The notes below the pieces were generated by a model. That model saw only the letters and a program-made list of their open reading frames with translations. It did no database searches and was not told the DNA's origin. Below are positions 47,965 to 58,166 of a stretch of DNA of 64,000 bases, one piece after another. Origin of the DNA: Rehmannia glutinosa (Eukaryota; Streptophyta; Magnoliopsida; Lamiales; Orobanchaceae); the NCBI GenBank assembly GCA_016081115.2, contig JABTTQ020001774.1, positions 496,001 through 560,000 on the forward strand, written 5' to 3'. The stretch's first letter is position 1; each line of letters begins with the position of its first letter. The position numbers and the translations under genes were made by a program.

Positions 47965-50301
47965 TTAGTTTTTAGGTACCCATGCTTGTCTGGGTCCTGA
48001 GGGGTTAGTTTTGTAAGATGATCCAACCAACCTATAGCCAATTGACTTGACTCTAAGAGGTTGCCATCTATCTGTACCATAATCATAACTCACTTTGGCA
48101 AATTGCTTGGGGGCTTTAGGTTCATACAGCTGTCTCTTTTGTCTGTATGTCTGTGTGTGTGTTTTAGCAATTGCCTTCTTTGGGTAGTTGTGATATTTCT
48201 GAGCGTAGTGCCTGGGTGCATATGTGTGCTGATGATAGCTCTTTTGCCTTTGGAATGACCTTTGCTGAGTTCTAGGTCTTTGCCATTGAGGCTTGTATTC
48301 CATAGGTCTTTGGTGATATGTCACATTATTCGTGGCTTGGGTAGTTTCTACCATTCCCATCATATGTGTTTCTTTGATAAAACTTCTGGGGTTTTTGGTA
48401 GCTCTGTTTATTCTTTACAGAGTACTTCCTATTTGGAGTTTCTTTGAGGAACTCTTGGATTTCTTCTCGTTGTCCTCTCAAAGATACTCAATCGGTCGTT
48501 TTCCTTTTCCTTTATATCCAAGGCCAGTTTGTTTGTGATTGTGCTTTGGAGTAAATGTGGGTGCAACATTTGGTGTTTTGGATTTTTGAGATGCTTCATT
48601 ACTTGAAGATCCTTTTTCCAAAATCACTCTGGGAGTTTGACTGTGTACAAAGGAATTGAATCCTATTCCTGTCTTATCTCCACATTCTTTTTGGCTCATA
48701 ATAAGGTCATCCAATGATTTAGATGCCTTTTTCAATGATGCAATCACATTTTTGAGATCATTTTCCCTCTTTTTTATAGCAGCTATCTTTGCTATTAGTT
48801 TAGCATTCTCAGCCTTCAGCTCTTTGTTCTCATCAGCTATGTGACTCGAGTACTCGGCTCCTTAGTCATTTGTGAGTTTTGGCTTTTAATTTGATTTGTT
48901 TTCCTCGTTTAATAGTGTGTGAGGATTTAATGTGCTCAAAGTCTTTCATCATTTTGCCTAATGAATCATAAAGATCAGTGGGTGATGAAGTGTGTGTGTC
49001 ACAATCACTATCACTAGTATCTGAGTGAGATGAGTTAGAATGTACCTCATCTTCTTGGTCAGATTGATCTTGTTCTTTAGCCATTAGACAGATCATTGCT
49101 TCTTCTTCAGAATCGCTTGAGTAGTTAGCTTCACTACTCTCTGAGTCTGCTGCTTCTTTAGACTTAGTTGTCTCAGCAGTCTCTGCAGCCAACATAGCCT
49201 TTTTCTTTTCCTATCTTCTTTCTCTGAAGACTTTTCTTTCTTCTTCATTTCTGTATTTATTGACTACTGCATATGGACAGTCAATGGCAAAGTGTCCTGG
49301 TTGTCTACAGTTCTAACACAGGTTCTAAGCTATTTGATCAGCTCTTTCTGTTCTTGGGTTATCAGCTCTCTTATATTCAACCTTTTGATGTTGAGCTCTC
49401 TTGGGTGGCCTATCTTCCCTTGACTTGAAGGGAGCTGAATGTCTCCTGGAGGATTCACCCTTGTTTCATTTATAGTTCTTGTTGAAGAATTTGTTAAATC
49501 TTTTAACCATCAGGGCAATCTCCTCCTGGTCAATGGCTTCCTTGACCTCAGCTCTCTTCCCATCCTTGACTATAAGTGCAGCTGTTTTGGGTACAACTGT
49601 CTCCTCTTGATCTTTTATTCTCAGCTCAAACTCATAGGCTTTGAGGTCTGAGAATAGCTCATGATTGGATTTTGTTGTGAGGTTCATTGAATGTCTCAGG
49701 GCCATGACCTTCATTTCCCATTCAGCTGGGAGGCTTCTCAGAATCTCATACACATTTTCTTCTGTGTATATTTTTTCCCATGTGCTGACAATTCATTTGT
49801 AATTTCAGTGAATCGAGCATCCAGCTGATCCAAGGATTCACCTGCAAGCATTTTAAAATTTTCAAATTTCTGTACAGCAATGGAAAATTTGTTTTCTTTA
49901 ATTTGCTCGGATCATTCACAAATTAAAGTTAATTTATCCCAGATTTGTTTTGCAGTTTGGCAAGATTTGACTTTGTTGAACATTGCTTTGTCCAAGGTTT
50001 TGTAAAGTATGTCCTTGGCCACATTGTCCAAGTTGTATCTTTTTTCGTCTCGTTTGTCCATTCGATCATTGGTTTCTCAACCAGGGTGGTCTTGCCTCAA
50101 AGAATGACTTTTTCTCCTTCATTGGGTGCAATTCTCGCTCTCCGTCTGGTTTGTGTTCACTTTCGATTTGCAAAGTGGCCCATCCTCTATCACTATCCAT
50201 ATTTCATCATGTAAAGCAGATAGATGAGCCTGCATACGAATTTTCCAGTCATCAAATTCCTCAATAGTGAACATAGGAATACGTGTCAAATTTGCTTCCA
50301 T
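47965..50301 (-). pseudogene. Sirevirus-2 gag, broken into several frames
   Basis: Begins at ATG 50301 (MEANLTRIPMFTIEEFDDWK), a DUF4219/UBN2-type capsid start. It continues in 49753-49466 (MYEILRSLPAEWEMKVMALR), a CCHC zinc knuckle near 49270-49316 whose second position is a TAG stop, an acidic Ser/Asp/Glu-rich stretch (49195-48866), a Lys-rich coiled-coil region, and a Gln/Tyr/basic tail (48363-47965). The upstream ATG at 50337 is less likely than 50301 because the family's conserved start is MEANL-like. Gag forms the particle. Confidence 0.82.
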
Positions 50302-50406
50302 GATACTGAATAAAAGAGATGATTTTTGAAAGAGCAAGTGTTAAAAATTTCTTTGAAAGATTGGAGATCTAGTTCAGTAACCAGTGCGGAAGGCTCAATG
50401 AACTAA

Positions 50407-50420
50407 CCGCTCTGATACCA
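50407..50420 (-). other. Primer binding site of Sirevirus-2
   Basis: On the minus strand TGGTATCAGAGCGG lies two bases after the LTR end (ACA at 50423). It is complementary to initiator-Met tRNA. Confidence 0.9.
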
Positions 50421-50422
50421 CT

Positions 50423-52003
50423 TGTAGGTCCCAAGGGGTGTAAGTAAGGTTTAGAAGGAGGGGTTGAATAAACCTTACCAACTTTTGGATTTTAGTCCTT
50501 TTAAAATATTACAGAGTTAATACACAGCTAAGTCCTTGAGGGACAGCTAAGTTAGTTAATCAGCAGAGTTAGCCACTCAACAGGCTCGATAGAGCTGTTG
50601 ATAGAATAACTCATTTGTTTAGTCTAAACCTTAACTCGGGTATTTGTGAAGAGATTTTCAGCGGAAGACTTAACACCCTTGAATTTGATTTAACTTTGTT
50701 TTAACACTTGGTTTTAGCACTTTGTTATTTATCAGTTGGATAGCAAATTATCAACAGATATAAAATATGTGTGCAGGAATGTAAATATGCTAAAATATAA
50801 ATGACACAAGTAAATTTTATAGAGGTTCGAAGATGGGGTAATTCTTCTACTCCTCTCTTCTGCAACTCTTGGAGGAATCCACTAAGTAATGATCAGAGTA
50901 CAAAGTGGTTATCAGTCTAGAGACAAGTTTTGATCACGCAGCTGACCTGCTCCTTGGACTCATTCTGGAGATGCCTTGGTCACACAGCTGGCTTCTCGTC
51001 CGACTCAGCTTCTTCACAGGGCGGTTGCCTTGCTACTTCAGCTTACTTTCTCAAGCTTCTTGGATTTGATCACGAAGCCCTCCAATAACTTGAGATTGGT
51101 TCGACCTTGAACCTTCCTATAATCCTCCTTGGAAAGTAGACCCCTTTTGATTCTTCAAAAGTTTCATCTTCAACAGTTTGAAGTTGTCTTTCTTTCACAG
51201 CTTGGTGTTGGATCGATTTCCTTCGAGATTCAGGCTTGAGGATTTTTCTTGAATAACTTGAGAATATTTGCAGGTTACAGTTTGAATATTGCTTGATCTC
51301 TCAGGTGTGCAAGGTTCAGGTAACCTTTTCTCAATGTGATTCCTCAGCCTTTTATAGTGAACTTTTCAAAAATCTGTCCGTTGAAGAGATAGGTTGATTT
51401 TCAAAAGTCACTTGTGTTTGTTGGCTTGTCTTGTCGCAGTCCTTGATGTTGACATTTCCTCATATTTAATGTCTTGCAGCATTGCAGCGTCTCTGACACT
51501 TGGTGCAGTGATTCCCATTGGTTTGTTCCTTTTGCACACAACTGGAACTAACACTTTATCTCTGACAACTTTAACAGGTTACTATTTTGAGTAACATTCT
51601 TGATTTTTATCAACGGATCTCGTTCATTTGTCTTGACTTGACTGCAGTCTTTTATTCCCCAGGTGACTTTGAGTTAGCTTCCAATCAATGGATGATTCAT
51701 CTGTCACTTCAACTTGAGATTTGGCTTCTTGAGTTGACTTGATTGACTCTTCATACAGCTGTATCACAGCCGATACTCCTTCAGTCGAGTCCTTGATCTT
51801 CTTTCTTGGCCATACTCAGTTGTTCCTCAATGAGTCTTCACTTGATCTTGATTGACTTCTTGTATTTCTAGGCATAGCTGACTTGTCTCAGCTTGTTCAG
51901 CCCTATCTATTATAATACAAATTACAAAGAAAATGGGGTGCCAACTTTCTAATCTAAGTATTACATAGCATTCATCAAAATCTAAACAATAAATTTCCCA
52001 ACA
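50423..52003 (-). repeat. 5' LTR of Sirevirus-2 (right side)
   Basis: Starts TGTAGGTCCCAAGGGG and ends TTTCCCAACA on the plus strand, 1581 bp. A similar, more divergent LTR stands alone in inverted orientation at 59611-61170. Confidence 0.92.
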
Positions 52004-52009
52004 TACTAG

Positions 52010-52690
52010 TTGAAATGTATAAGCCAAAGCTAAAAGAATGTGAATTATATATTGTCTCCAATTTAATGGTATCCAAATATACCTACAAACTCAAACAAAT
52101 CCGTCTAATTTCAAGTTCAGTTTCTTTGTACGTACGAAAGTAGAGAAATGTTCAGACAATATGTTTCCGTATAATTTATATGATTTTAAATCTTTTGATA
52201 ATATTTTGAATCTTCATCACGAAATGCATATTTTTATTATAGGTATGTGGATTGTCAAATTAATCTATTTTTTTTAGGGTACTGATGTTAATGGTAACAT
52301 ATAGTTGATAAGTTCAGTATTTTTCTGAGTTGTCAATACTGCTAATCACAATAATTTTATTATAGATGTCATAGGAAAAGTAATGACTATTCAACCACCC
52401 CGCAAGATCTCTGAAAGAAATAGGGTTATGGATATCAGTCTTGAGGATTTAGAGTAAATCTATGTTGACTATGTAAATTTGAATAGTACATACTTCACAT
52501 ATTCCTTAAATTTATAATTGCTTTATATAATTAATTTAAATTACTTGATTCAGAGGGGCAAGACTTACGTGTACTCTGTGGGATGAATTTATCGACAAAA
52601 CACTTTCATATTTGAGTGAAGGTTCTGCTTCGCCTATTATGGTCGCTCTACAATTTTGTCAGGTCAAAGAATATAAAAGTTATCTTAATA
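52010..52690 (+). pseudogene. RPA70-like protein, continuation after Helitron H5
   Basis: EMYKPKLKECELYIVSN starts here directly in frame with the 35483 side. Further pieces are RTKVEKCSDNMFPYNLYDF (near 52140-52190), DVIGKVMTIQPPRKISERN with ISLEDLE (52368-52455), and LTCTLWDEFIDKTLSYLSEG with IMVALQFCQVKEYK (52563-52680). These correspond to successive OB-fold parts of RPA large subunit, with AT-rich intron-like gaps between and at least one frameshift near 52105. It is therefore a pseudogene. The canonical RPA zinc-finger C-terminus is not seen. Confidence 0.78.
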
Positions 52691-53059
52691 TGATTAAGCT
52701 TTTTAATGGAAATATTTGATGTATTGTGTATTATAATGCTTAATCAACAAAAGAGGTACATGTTACAAATATTTGTAATGTGACTAAGATAATTATAAAT
52801 ATTTGATAGATTTATTAATACATTTATGTTAAGAAAATATTTATTAATAATATTATAGTATTCATTTTTCAACAATACAAGTTCAATATAAAAATATATG
52901 TCTCATAGATTATATATGTAATTTTTTATAGAGACATAGTGTGTATAAGAAAGAGATGGATATATATAATAGTTGGAGATAAACATATATTGAGAGATGA
53001 ATATAAACTAGATGAATTTGACATATAAGTCTACAATTGAAAATATAAATTTGATATAA

Positions 53060-53185
53060 TTCTTTTTTGTTTTTATTTACTTTATATGAATACTATTATT
53101 AAAATAAAGTAAAATAAATATACGCTAATGTTAATAGATAGTTTTATTATAATTAATATTATTAAAATAATAATACACGTGCAAC
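53060..53185 (+). mobile_element. Helitron 3' subterminal block without its terminus
   Basis: ACTTTATATGAATACTATTA through ATACACGTGCAAC corresponds to the H3 3' end near 29365-29520, but the inverted hairpin partner and CTAG are missing, so it is truncated. Confidence 0.65.
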
Positions 53186-53432
53186 TAAAGTAAGTGGTCT
53201 CTCATTCTCTTTGATGCAGACTTTATTTCAATTACAACTATCATTAATGTGTAATGTCAATTAGAATTTCAGCGAGAGTAAAATGCCGTACCCTGAAAAA
53301 ATAATAATAGTGAGAAACTACCATGTTTTCTCTCTTTGTGGGCCAGTAGGGTTTGCTCGACTGCAGTGTCCATTCCTCGCCGGTGTCCGTTCGACATTTG
53401 ATTTTTCTTTCCTTTCCCCCATCTTCTTTTCT

Positions 53433-53434
<2 letters not shown>

Positions 53435-53484
<50 letters not shown>
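53435..53484 (+). repeat. TC dinucleotide microsatellite (25 units)
   Basis: Uninterrupted TC repeat upstream of an ATG at 53543, a position typical of CT-rich plant 5' leaders. Confidence 0.95.
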
Positions 53485-53486
<2 letters not shown>

Positions 53487-53542
53487 CTCAATCCTCCATT
53501 TTCTCTCTTTTTTTCAGTGGCTCATTCTCTCCGTTCTTTCTT

Positions 53543-53767
53543 ATGGACCCATACAGAACCACAATTCTTCTGAAGCTGGACATTGATGAGGCTCCAAGAT
53601 TTTCGGTTGGAGCTAATGATGCAGTGGAAGAAACTGAAAAATTGGCTATACATCCTTGGTTGGGAAGGCGTGGGGATTTAAGGTCTTGTATGGTTATGTT
53701 TCCATGGACCATTTCTAGTTTCCAGTGTTGGAAATTGAATTTTAAGAATTTATTGGTTTTCGTGTGA
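53543..53767 (+). CDS. Short ORF downstream of the TC repeat (unknown; possible first-exon fragment)
   Basis: A 74-codon frame starting MDPYRTTILLKLDIDEAPRF with a negatively charged middle part (VEETEKLAIHPWLGRRGDL). I recognise no domain. The pyrimidine-rich stretch before it resembles a plant 5' leader and the local base composition is less AT-rich, so it could be the first exon of a host gene whose remainder was lost or displaced by the following MITE-like and LINE sequences. It may equally be an accidental frame. Confidence 0.25.
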   Translation: MDPYRTTILLKLDIDEAPRFSVGANDAVEETEKLAIHPWLGRRGDLRSCMVMFPWTISSFQCWKLNFKNLLVFV

Positions 53768-54245
53768 AAATTGGAAATATGTTTGGATGAGTGAATGAAA
53801 ATGAGTTTTATGTAGGTTTGGAATGAGATTGTGTTTGGTTGAGTAGTTTTGAAGTATTGTTTTATGTATATAATAATTTGAAAAATTGATGGTGGTTGAA
53901 TATTTTAATTGGATATATAATATTATATTTGTAAGATTATAGGGTGGTAGGTAGCATTAGGTAGAAATAATTAAAAAATAATAATATTTTAAGTGGATAG
54001 AGTTGGTAATGGTGGGTCCCATGTGTAAAATTGGATGAAAAGATGAGAATAGTGATTGATGATGATGTAGGATAGTGTATAGGGTTGGGAATTGAAATTA
54101 TAGGTTTGAGATGTAGTTTTATGTGGAAAAATTGAATGTGAAAATGATGATTTCCATTGGAAAATTTATAAAAAAACATGATTCCAGTTTTATGAATAGT
54201 TGAAAATTGGAAATAGATTGTTAGAAACATAAACAAACAAGGCCT
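53718..54245. mobile_element. MITE-like AT-rich block
   Basis: Begins around CCAGTGTTGGAAATTG and ends AAACAAACAAGGCCT. The interior lacks coding potential and shares phrases (TTTTCGTGTGAAAAT, ATATGTTTG, AATAGTTGAAAA) with 57785-58166, so both belong to one repeat family. Inverted ends are not sharp, and borders are approximate. Confidence 0.45.
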
Positions 54246-54311
54246 AAAAATGCAAAAAAATATGGGTTGGCATTGGTTCTACAGCTCATCTAGAAAACGA
54301 GATTTTCTTTC

Positions 54312-54421
54312 CAGATTGAGGAGGCCACCAACAACATCTTCGTATTCAAGTTTGGCTCAGAAGATGATAGAAATTTCATATTCAATGGTGGCCCGTGGTT
54401 ATTCAATAAATAAAAAAAATT
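54312..54421 (+). pseudogene. LINE ORF1 (DUF4283) fragment, left part
   Basis: IEEATNNIFVFKFGSEDD and FIFNGGPWLFNK match the DUF4283 domain at the start of plant L1-type LINE ORF1/gag-like proteins, which bind the element RNA. Interrupted directly by the CACTA-ended element; continues at 55706. Confidence 0.8.
54333..54421 (+). repeat. 89-bp direct repeat, left copy
   Basis: AACATCTTCGTATTCAAG through TTCAATAAATAAAA and up to the element end. It is repeated at 55706-55794 with three differences and abuts the terminal CACTA exactly. Confidence 0.95.
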
Positions 54422-54753
54422 CACTACAACATAAATGATATTAGGTAACACCCAAAAAATGTTACCTAATGGCAATAAAATGTTACTATAGAAATAGGTA
54501 GCACTTCTATGGTGCTGCACTTGCCCGTGCTACCTATAGTCTAAGGTATCACTTTTATTAGCTTTTAGTGACACTTTTTCTAAGTGTTACATTAAGTTCT
54601 CTATTGGTAACACTTTGAAGCAATATTTTCTAAAGTGTTGCATATGAATCTTATGAAACACTTTTTGTAACACTTTAAAAAAAATACTTCTAAAGTGTTA
54701 CATATGAATCTTATGTAACACTTTTTTTGTAGCACTTCGTAGAAATACTATTT

Positions 54754-54822
54754 TTGGCCACCAAGTAGATTCGAACCCACGACCTATTAGTGTGGAAGTG
54801 ACAATTTGCCACTAAGCTAAGT
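54754..54822 (-). repeat. tRNA-like segment inside the CACTA element
   Basis: On the minus strand TTAGCTTAGTGGCAAATTG resembles a pol III A box and GTGGGTTCGAATCTAC a B box, spaced roughly as in a tRNA. Acceptor-stem pairing is not evident, so it is a tRNA-derived relic, perhaps a SINE head, not a gene. Confidence 0.45.
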
Positions 54823-54858
54823 TGATTCTTATTACAACTTTTGCTTTGTTTTATTTAT

Positions 54859-54880
54859 ACACATATATATATATATATAT
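54859..54880. repeat. TA dinucleotide microsatellite
   Basis: Uninterrupted TA run of about 10 units in the CACTA element interior. Confidence 0.85.
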
Positions 54881-55705
54881 ATTAAAATTGCATAAAAATT
54901 ATATTACATGTATAAATAATATATTTTACATAGTAAGGATTATATTATATAATATATGTATTAAATTATATTATACACTGTATATATCATATTTTATATT
55001 ATATAGTATATAGTTTGAAAATCATATTATGTTATTTATTAAAGGACACAAAAAGTTTAAAATATCAAAAATATATATAATGAATTTATCGACAGATCAA
55101 TATTCAATCGGTAAAAATAAAAATATATAAAAATATAAAATTAATTTATCGACAGATAAAAATTTTAACAGTTAAAAAATTAAATAATAAATAAATAATG
55201 AAAAAATAATTTACCGATGGAAAAAATAAAAAAAAGCAAAACTAAAATACTTTATAAAAATAAAACAAAAATTCATTTTAAAAAAAAAAGAGTACATGAT
55301 GTCTACAATTTTTAGGTTTGGTAATTTTTTTTGTCTTCGCCTATTTTGTGTCATCATCTAATTAAATAAATCATTGACATTATTTAATGATAGTTATATA
55401 ATTTTGCGTTACTAAAATATAGCCTAAAAAGTGTTACAATTAATAAAATATAGTGTTGCCAAGAGTGCTTCTTAAATATAGTGATACCTATTTTGTGTTA
55501 CAAAAGAAATAACAAAAAAAAGTGATACTTAAAAAGTGTTACTTATTTAAAAGTGTTACATATAAGCGTTACATATTGATAAAGTGCTACAAAAGTATTA
55601 CATATAATTATAACGTAAAAAGTGTTATAAACATATGTTACATATGTACCTTATGTAAAAAGTGCTACAAAATTTGTGTTACCTAATGTCATTTATGTTG
55701 TAGTG

Positions 55706-56042
55706 AACATCTTCGTATTCAAGTTTGGCTCAGAAGAGGATAGAAATTTCATATTCAATGGTGGCCCGTGGTTATTCAATAAATAAAATATATTTCAATG
55801 GTTAAGCTAACGATGGCAGGTGATATCAGTAAAATGGAGTTTACATTTTTGTCGTTCTGGATCCACATTTTTTACCTCCCCTTGATCTGCTTGACGGACA
55901 AATGTGTCTCTAATGTGGGTGGGCTCTTAGGAGAAGTCATTGTTGTAGATTTAGAGGGGATGATTCCAAGGGTACATGTGAATGTGGATATCTTTAAGCC
56001 CCTGAGGGCTAAGGTTTTTTTATATAATCCATGGGGAAAGAA
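55706..56042 (+). pseudogene. LINE ORF1 (DUF4283) fragment, right part
   Basis: The first 89 bp repeat the left fragment. It then reads SKMEFTFLSFWIHIFYLPL, GGLLGEVIVVDLEG and RVHVNVDIFKPLRAKV, the second half of DUF4283 up to the place where a zinc knuckle usually follows. A stop after the duplicated part and a frame change show decay. Confidence 0.78.
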
Positions 56043-56057
56043 TAGACGCTACCGAAG

Positions 56058-56402
56058 GACCCTCTTATGAGAAAGTCCCTCTCCTTCGGGATTACCGGAA
56101 GAGGAAAAGTTTGTTAAGACTTGTGAGGAAGCCTCTCCCCTCCGGGAGCGCTGGACGAAGGGAAGTTTATTAGAACACCCTTGTGAGGAAGCCCCTCCCC
56201 TCCGGGAGTGTCGGATGAGGGAAAGTTGATTGGGACCCCCTTGTGAGGAAGCCCCTTACCCCCGGGAGCACTAAAGGAGGAAAAGTTTAGTAAGATCCCC
56301 TTGTAAGGAAGCCCCTCCCCTCCGGGAGGACCGGAGGAGGGAAAGTTTATTAGGACCCTCTTGTGAGGAGGACCTTCTCCTCCGGGAGCGCCGGAGGAGG
56401 TT
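56058..56402 (-). repeat. Minisatellite, about 60-bp unit, six copies
   Basis: Each unit contains CTTGTGAGGAAGCCCCTCCC and CTCCGGGAG followed by GGAGGAGGGAAAGTTTATTA. It is GC-rich within AT-rich surroundings. It lies just downstream of pol in the Tat-like element, where Tat elements often carry tandem repeats. Confidence 0.9.
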
Positions 56403-56579
56403 CGTCGAGATGTGTCTTGCACATTTCTTGCTGCAAAATATTGTGATTGTTTGTTGCTCAAGTAAGTAAGACTGGTTGGAGGAAAACGTAACAACTCTTT
56501 TATAAAATCATGATCACTTATTGCAACAATCGAAAGGAAAAGAAAAGCAGTAACTTATACTACTCTTGGAGCTGGGCGA

Positions 56580-57735
56580 ATCTTAAAGGATAGAAGTTCC
56601 GCAGATTGTCGATGTTCCATGTGCAGAAACACTTTTTCCATCTAAGCGTTGTAGCTTGTAGGCTCCTAGTTTCACCAATTCCACGACCTTGTATGGCCCT
56701 TCCCAGTTCGAGTCTAATTTTTCGACCGGTCCAGAGACTTCAGCTTTCCTTAGGATGAGGTCTCCTACTTGGATGCTCTAGGGGCGCACCTGTGAGTTGT
56801 AAGCTCTGGCCATCCTTCCCTTGTAAACTTCGGAACTGGTGAAGGTTTTCTCTCTAAGTTCTTCGATTAAGTTTATGTTGACTCTCATGTTGTTGTTATT
56901 CCTTTTCGGAGATTAGTTCGTCACCCTTAGACTCGGTTAGCCTATTTCTGTAGGAATGACTGCCTCGACTCCGTAGGCTAGACTGAAAGGAGATTCACAT
57001 GTGGCTATCGTGGGCGTTGTTCGATATGCCCACAATACAAAGGGAAGTTCTTCTGCCCATATCCTTTTGGTTGCCCCAAGTCTGGTTTTTATGTGGTGAA
57101 GAATGTGCGATTAGTCACTTTTGCTTGCCCGTTGGCCCGAGGGTTCCCAATAATGTGAAAAACTGTTTGATCTTTTTCTCATGGCAACATTATCTCAGCT
57201 TGGCTCCCTGGAACTGAGTTCCATTGTCAGATATTGATGTTTGGGGAATTCTGAACCGGAAAATGATGTTCTTCCAGGTGAAATTGATAACCTCCTTCTC
57301 TTATATTGTTTGCGAGTGGTTCTGCTTCCACCCACTTGGTGAAGTAGTCAAATGCCACGATCGGGAATTTTTTCTGTTTCGGAGCTCTCGGGAAAGATCC
57401 CACTATGTCCGTCACCCACTGCGCCAAAGGGCAAGGGCTTTCCAGCTGTTGTAGTGCCTCGGCGAGGAGATGTGTGATATTTGCATGCTCTTGGTATGGG
57501 CGACAATGCCTCACCAATGTCTTGGCATCTTTCAAGAGAGTTGGCCAGAAGTAGCCCTGCCTCAAGGTTTTTGCGGCTAGCGCCCTTCCTCCCGAATGGT
57601 TGCCACAACTTCTTTCGTGAATTTCCCTAAGTATGTAACGAGCTTCCTCAGGAGCTAAGCAGTTCAAATAAAGTTGGGAGAAACCTTTATTGTACAATTC
57701 TCCATTTATCACAAAGTGGGACGCCATATTTCATC
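56580..57735 (-). pseudogene. Tat-like integrase, broken
   Basis: Frame 57727-57227 has a zinc-binding H-H-C-C start (IHERSCGNHSGGRALAAK ... CRPYQE), ending with IVAFDYFTKWVEAEPL, the first catalytic Asp region. Downstream, in other frames, are the NGQA-V-NRT Glu region (near 57110-57140) and a C-terminal stretch (SGPVEKLDSNWEGPYKVVEL near 56660-56720). Stops interrupt the middle part. Integrase joins the element cDNA to host DNA. Confidence 0.82.
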
Positions 57736-57784
57736 CTTCCATGATGGGGTTTGTTGTGTGGTGTTAACCACTTCGCTCTTGTAT

Positions 57785-58166
57785 GAATGTATTTCCAAGT
57801 TCAATTTCCAGTTTATAGTGGTGGAAAATGAATTTTCAAACTTTTTTTATTTTCGTGTGAAAATAGGGAATATATGTTTGTTTTGTTGTCTGAATTTTTA
57901 TTTGGAAATGAAAATATGTTTGGTTATAGTTTTCTGAATGTGTTTTTGACATAGTTTGCATGATTATAGTGTATTTTTATATAGATTTGCGTGATTGTAG
58001 TGAAAACTTATTTGGTAGTGTTTTCAAAAGAATATTTCCATAAAAAAGTAAAAACTGGAAATAACTTCATTTCAACTTAAAACTTTTTAAACAAACATAA
58101 ACTCATTTTCCGGAATAGTTGAAAAATAGAAAACTATTCTTGAAAATACAACCATACAAAGGCCTT
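57785..58166. mobile_element. MITE in the Tat-like pol
   Basis: The left TTGTATGAATGTATTTCC and the right GAAAATACAACCATACAA are imperfect inverted copies. It has no coding potential and separates two parts of the pol. Related to 53718-54245. The target duplication is not clear. Confidence 0.6.

Larger units (their letters stand above)
37964..52003 (-). mobile_element. Sirevirus-2: 14 kb Ty1/copia retrotransposon with an extra 3' ORF
   Basis: LTRs at 37964-39534 and 50423-52003 are very similar by eye. The duplication TACTA is perfect (37959-37963, 52004-52008). On the minus strand the order is 5' LTR, iMet primer site, gag, protease, integrase, RT, RNase H, a long extra frame, polypurine tract, 3' LTR. 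The integrase-RT order makes it copia; the GATGATGCC/GGGGGA tract and coiled-coil gag fit Sirevirus. At 14 kb it is longer than most copia elements because of the 3' frame. Confidence 0.93.
35484..52009 (+). mobile_element. Helitron H5 (plus) inserted into the RPA-like gene and split by Sirevirus-2
   Basis: The 5' end is TC at 35484 (TCCATATATATAAAAAC). The 3' end has the hairpin CCGTGC-ATC-GCACGG at 37938-37952, then GTATTATA and CTA (37961-37963), with the final G at 52009 because Sirevirus-2 landed inside the CTAG. Host bases are A (35483) and T (52010), the Helitron rule. Its own body is only about 2.5 kb, AT-rich, with no Rep/helicase: non-autonomous. Confidence 0.85.
29539..53185 (+). 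mobile_element. Outer Helitron H4 (plus) with RPA-like gene, multiply interrupted
   Basis: 5'-like block TATATATAATACCAAAAG with TTTTCCCACCCATTTTC at 29539-29590. Interior pieces are 29539-30565, 34552-35483 and 52010-53185. The 3' subterminal block at 53060-53185 (TAATAGATAGTTT, AATAATACACGTGCAAC) matches H3 near 29400-29520 but stops before the hairpin and CTAG, so the 3' end is lost. It carries an RPA70-like pseudogene on the same strand; RPA-like proteins are typical of plant Helitrons. That these pieces are one element is inferred from strand, order and frame continuity. Confidence 0.6.
54422..55705. mobile_element. Non-autonomous CACTA-ended element
   Basis: CACTACAACATAAATGATAT at the left and its inverse at the right (ending TATGTTGTAGTG) give about 30-bp terminal inverted repeats with one mismatch. 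CACTACAA is the En/Spm signature. The interior has subterminal repeats of GTAACACTTT/AAGTGTTAC type in both orientations, as in CACTA elements, and no transposase frame. A normal 3-bp duplication is not seen; instead an 89-bp direct repeat flanks it. Confidence 0.82.

Noticed and set aside
54754..54822. tRNA gene on the minus strand
   Set aside because: Box-like motifs only; no acceptor stem pairing that I can see.
56058..56402. CRISPR-like array
   Set aside because: Contiguous 60-bp tandem units with no unique spacers, in a plant retrotransposon.
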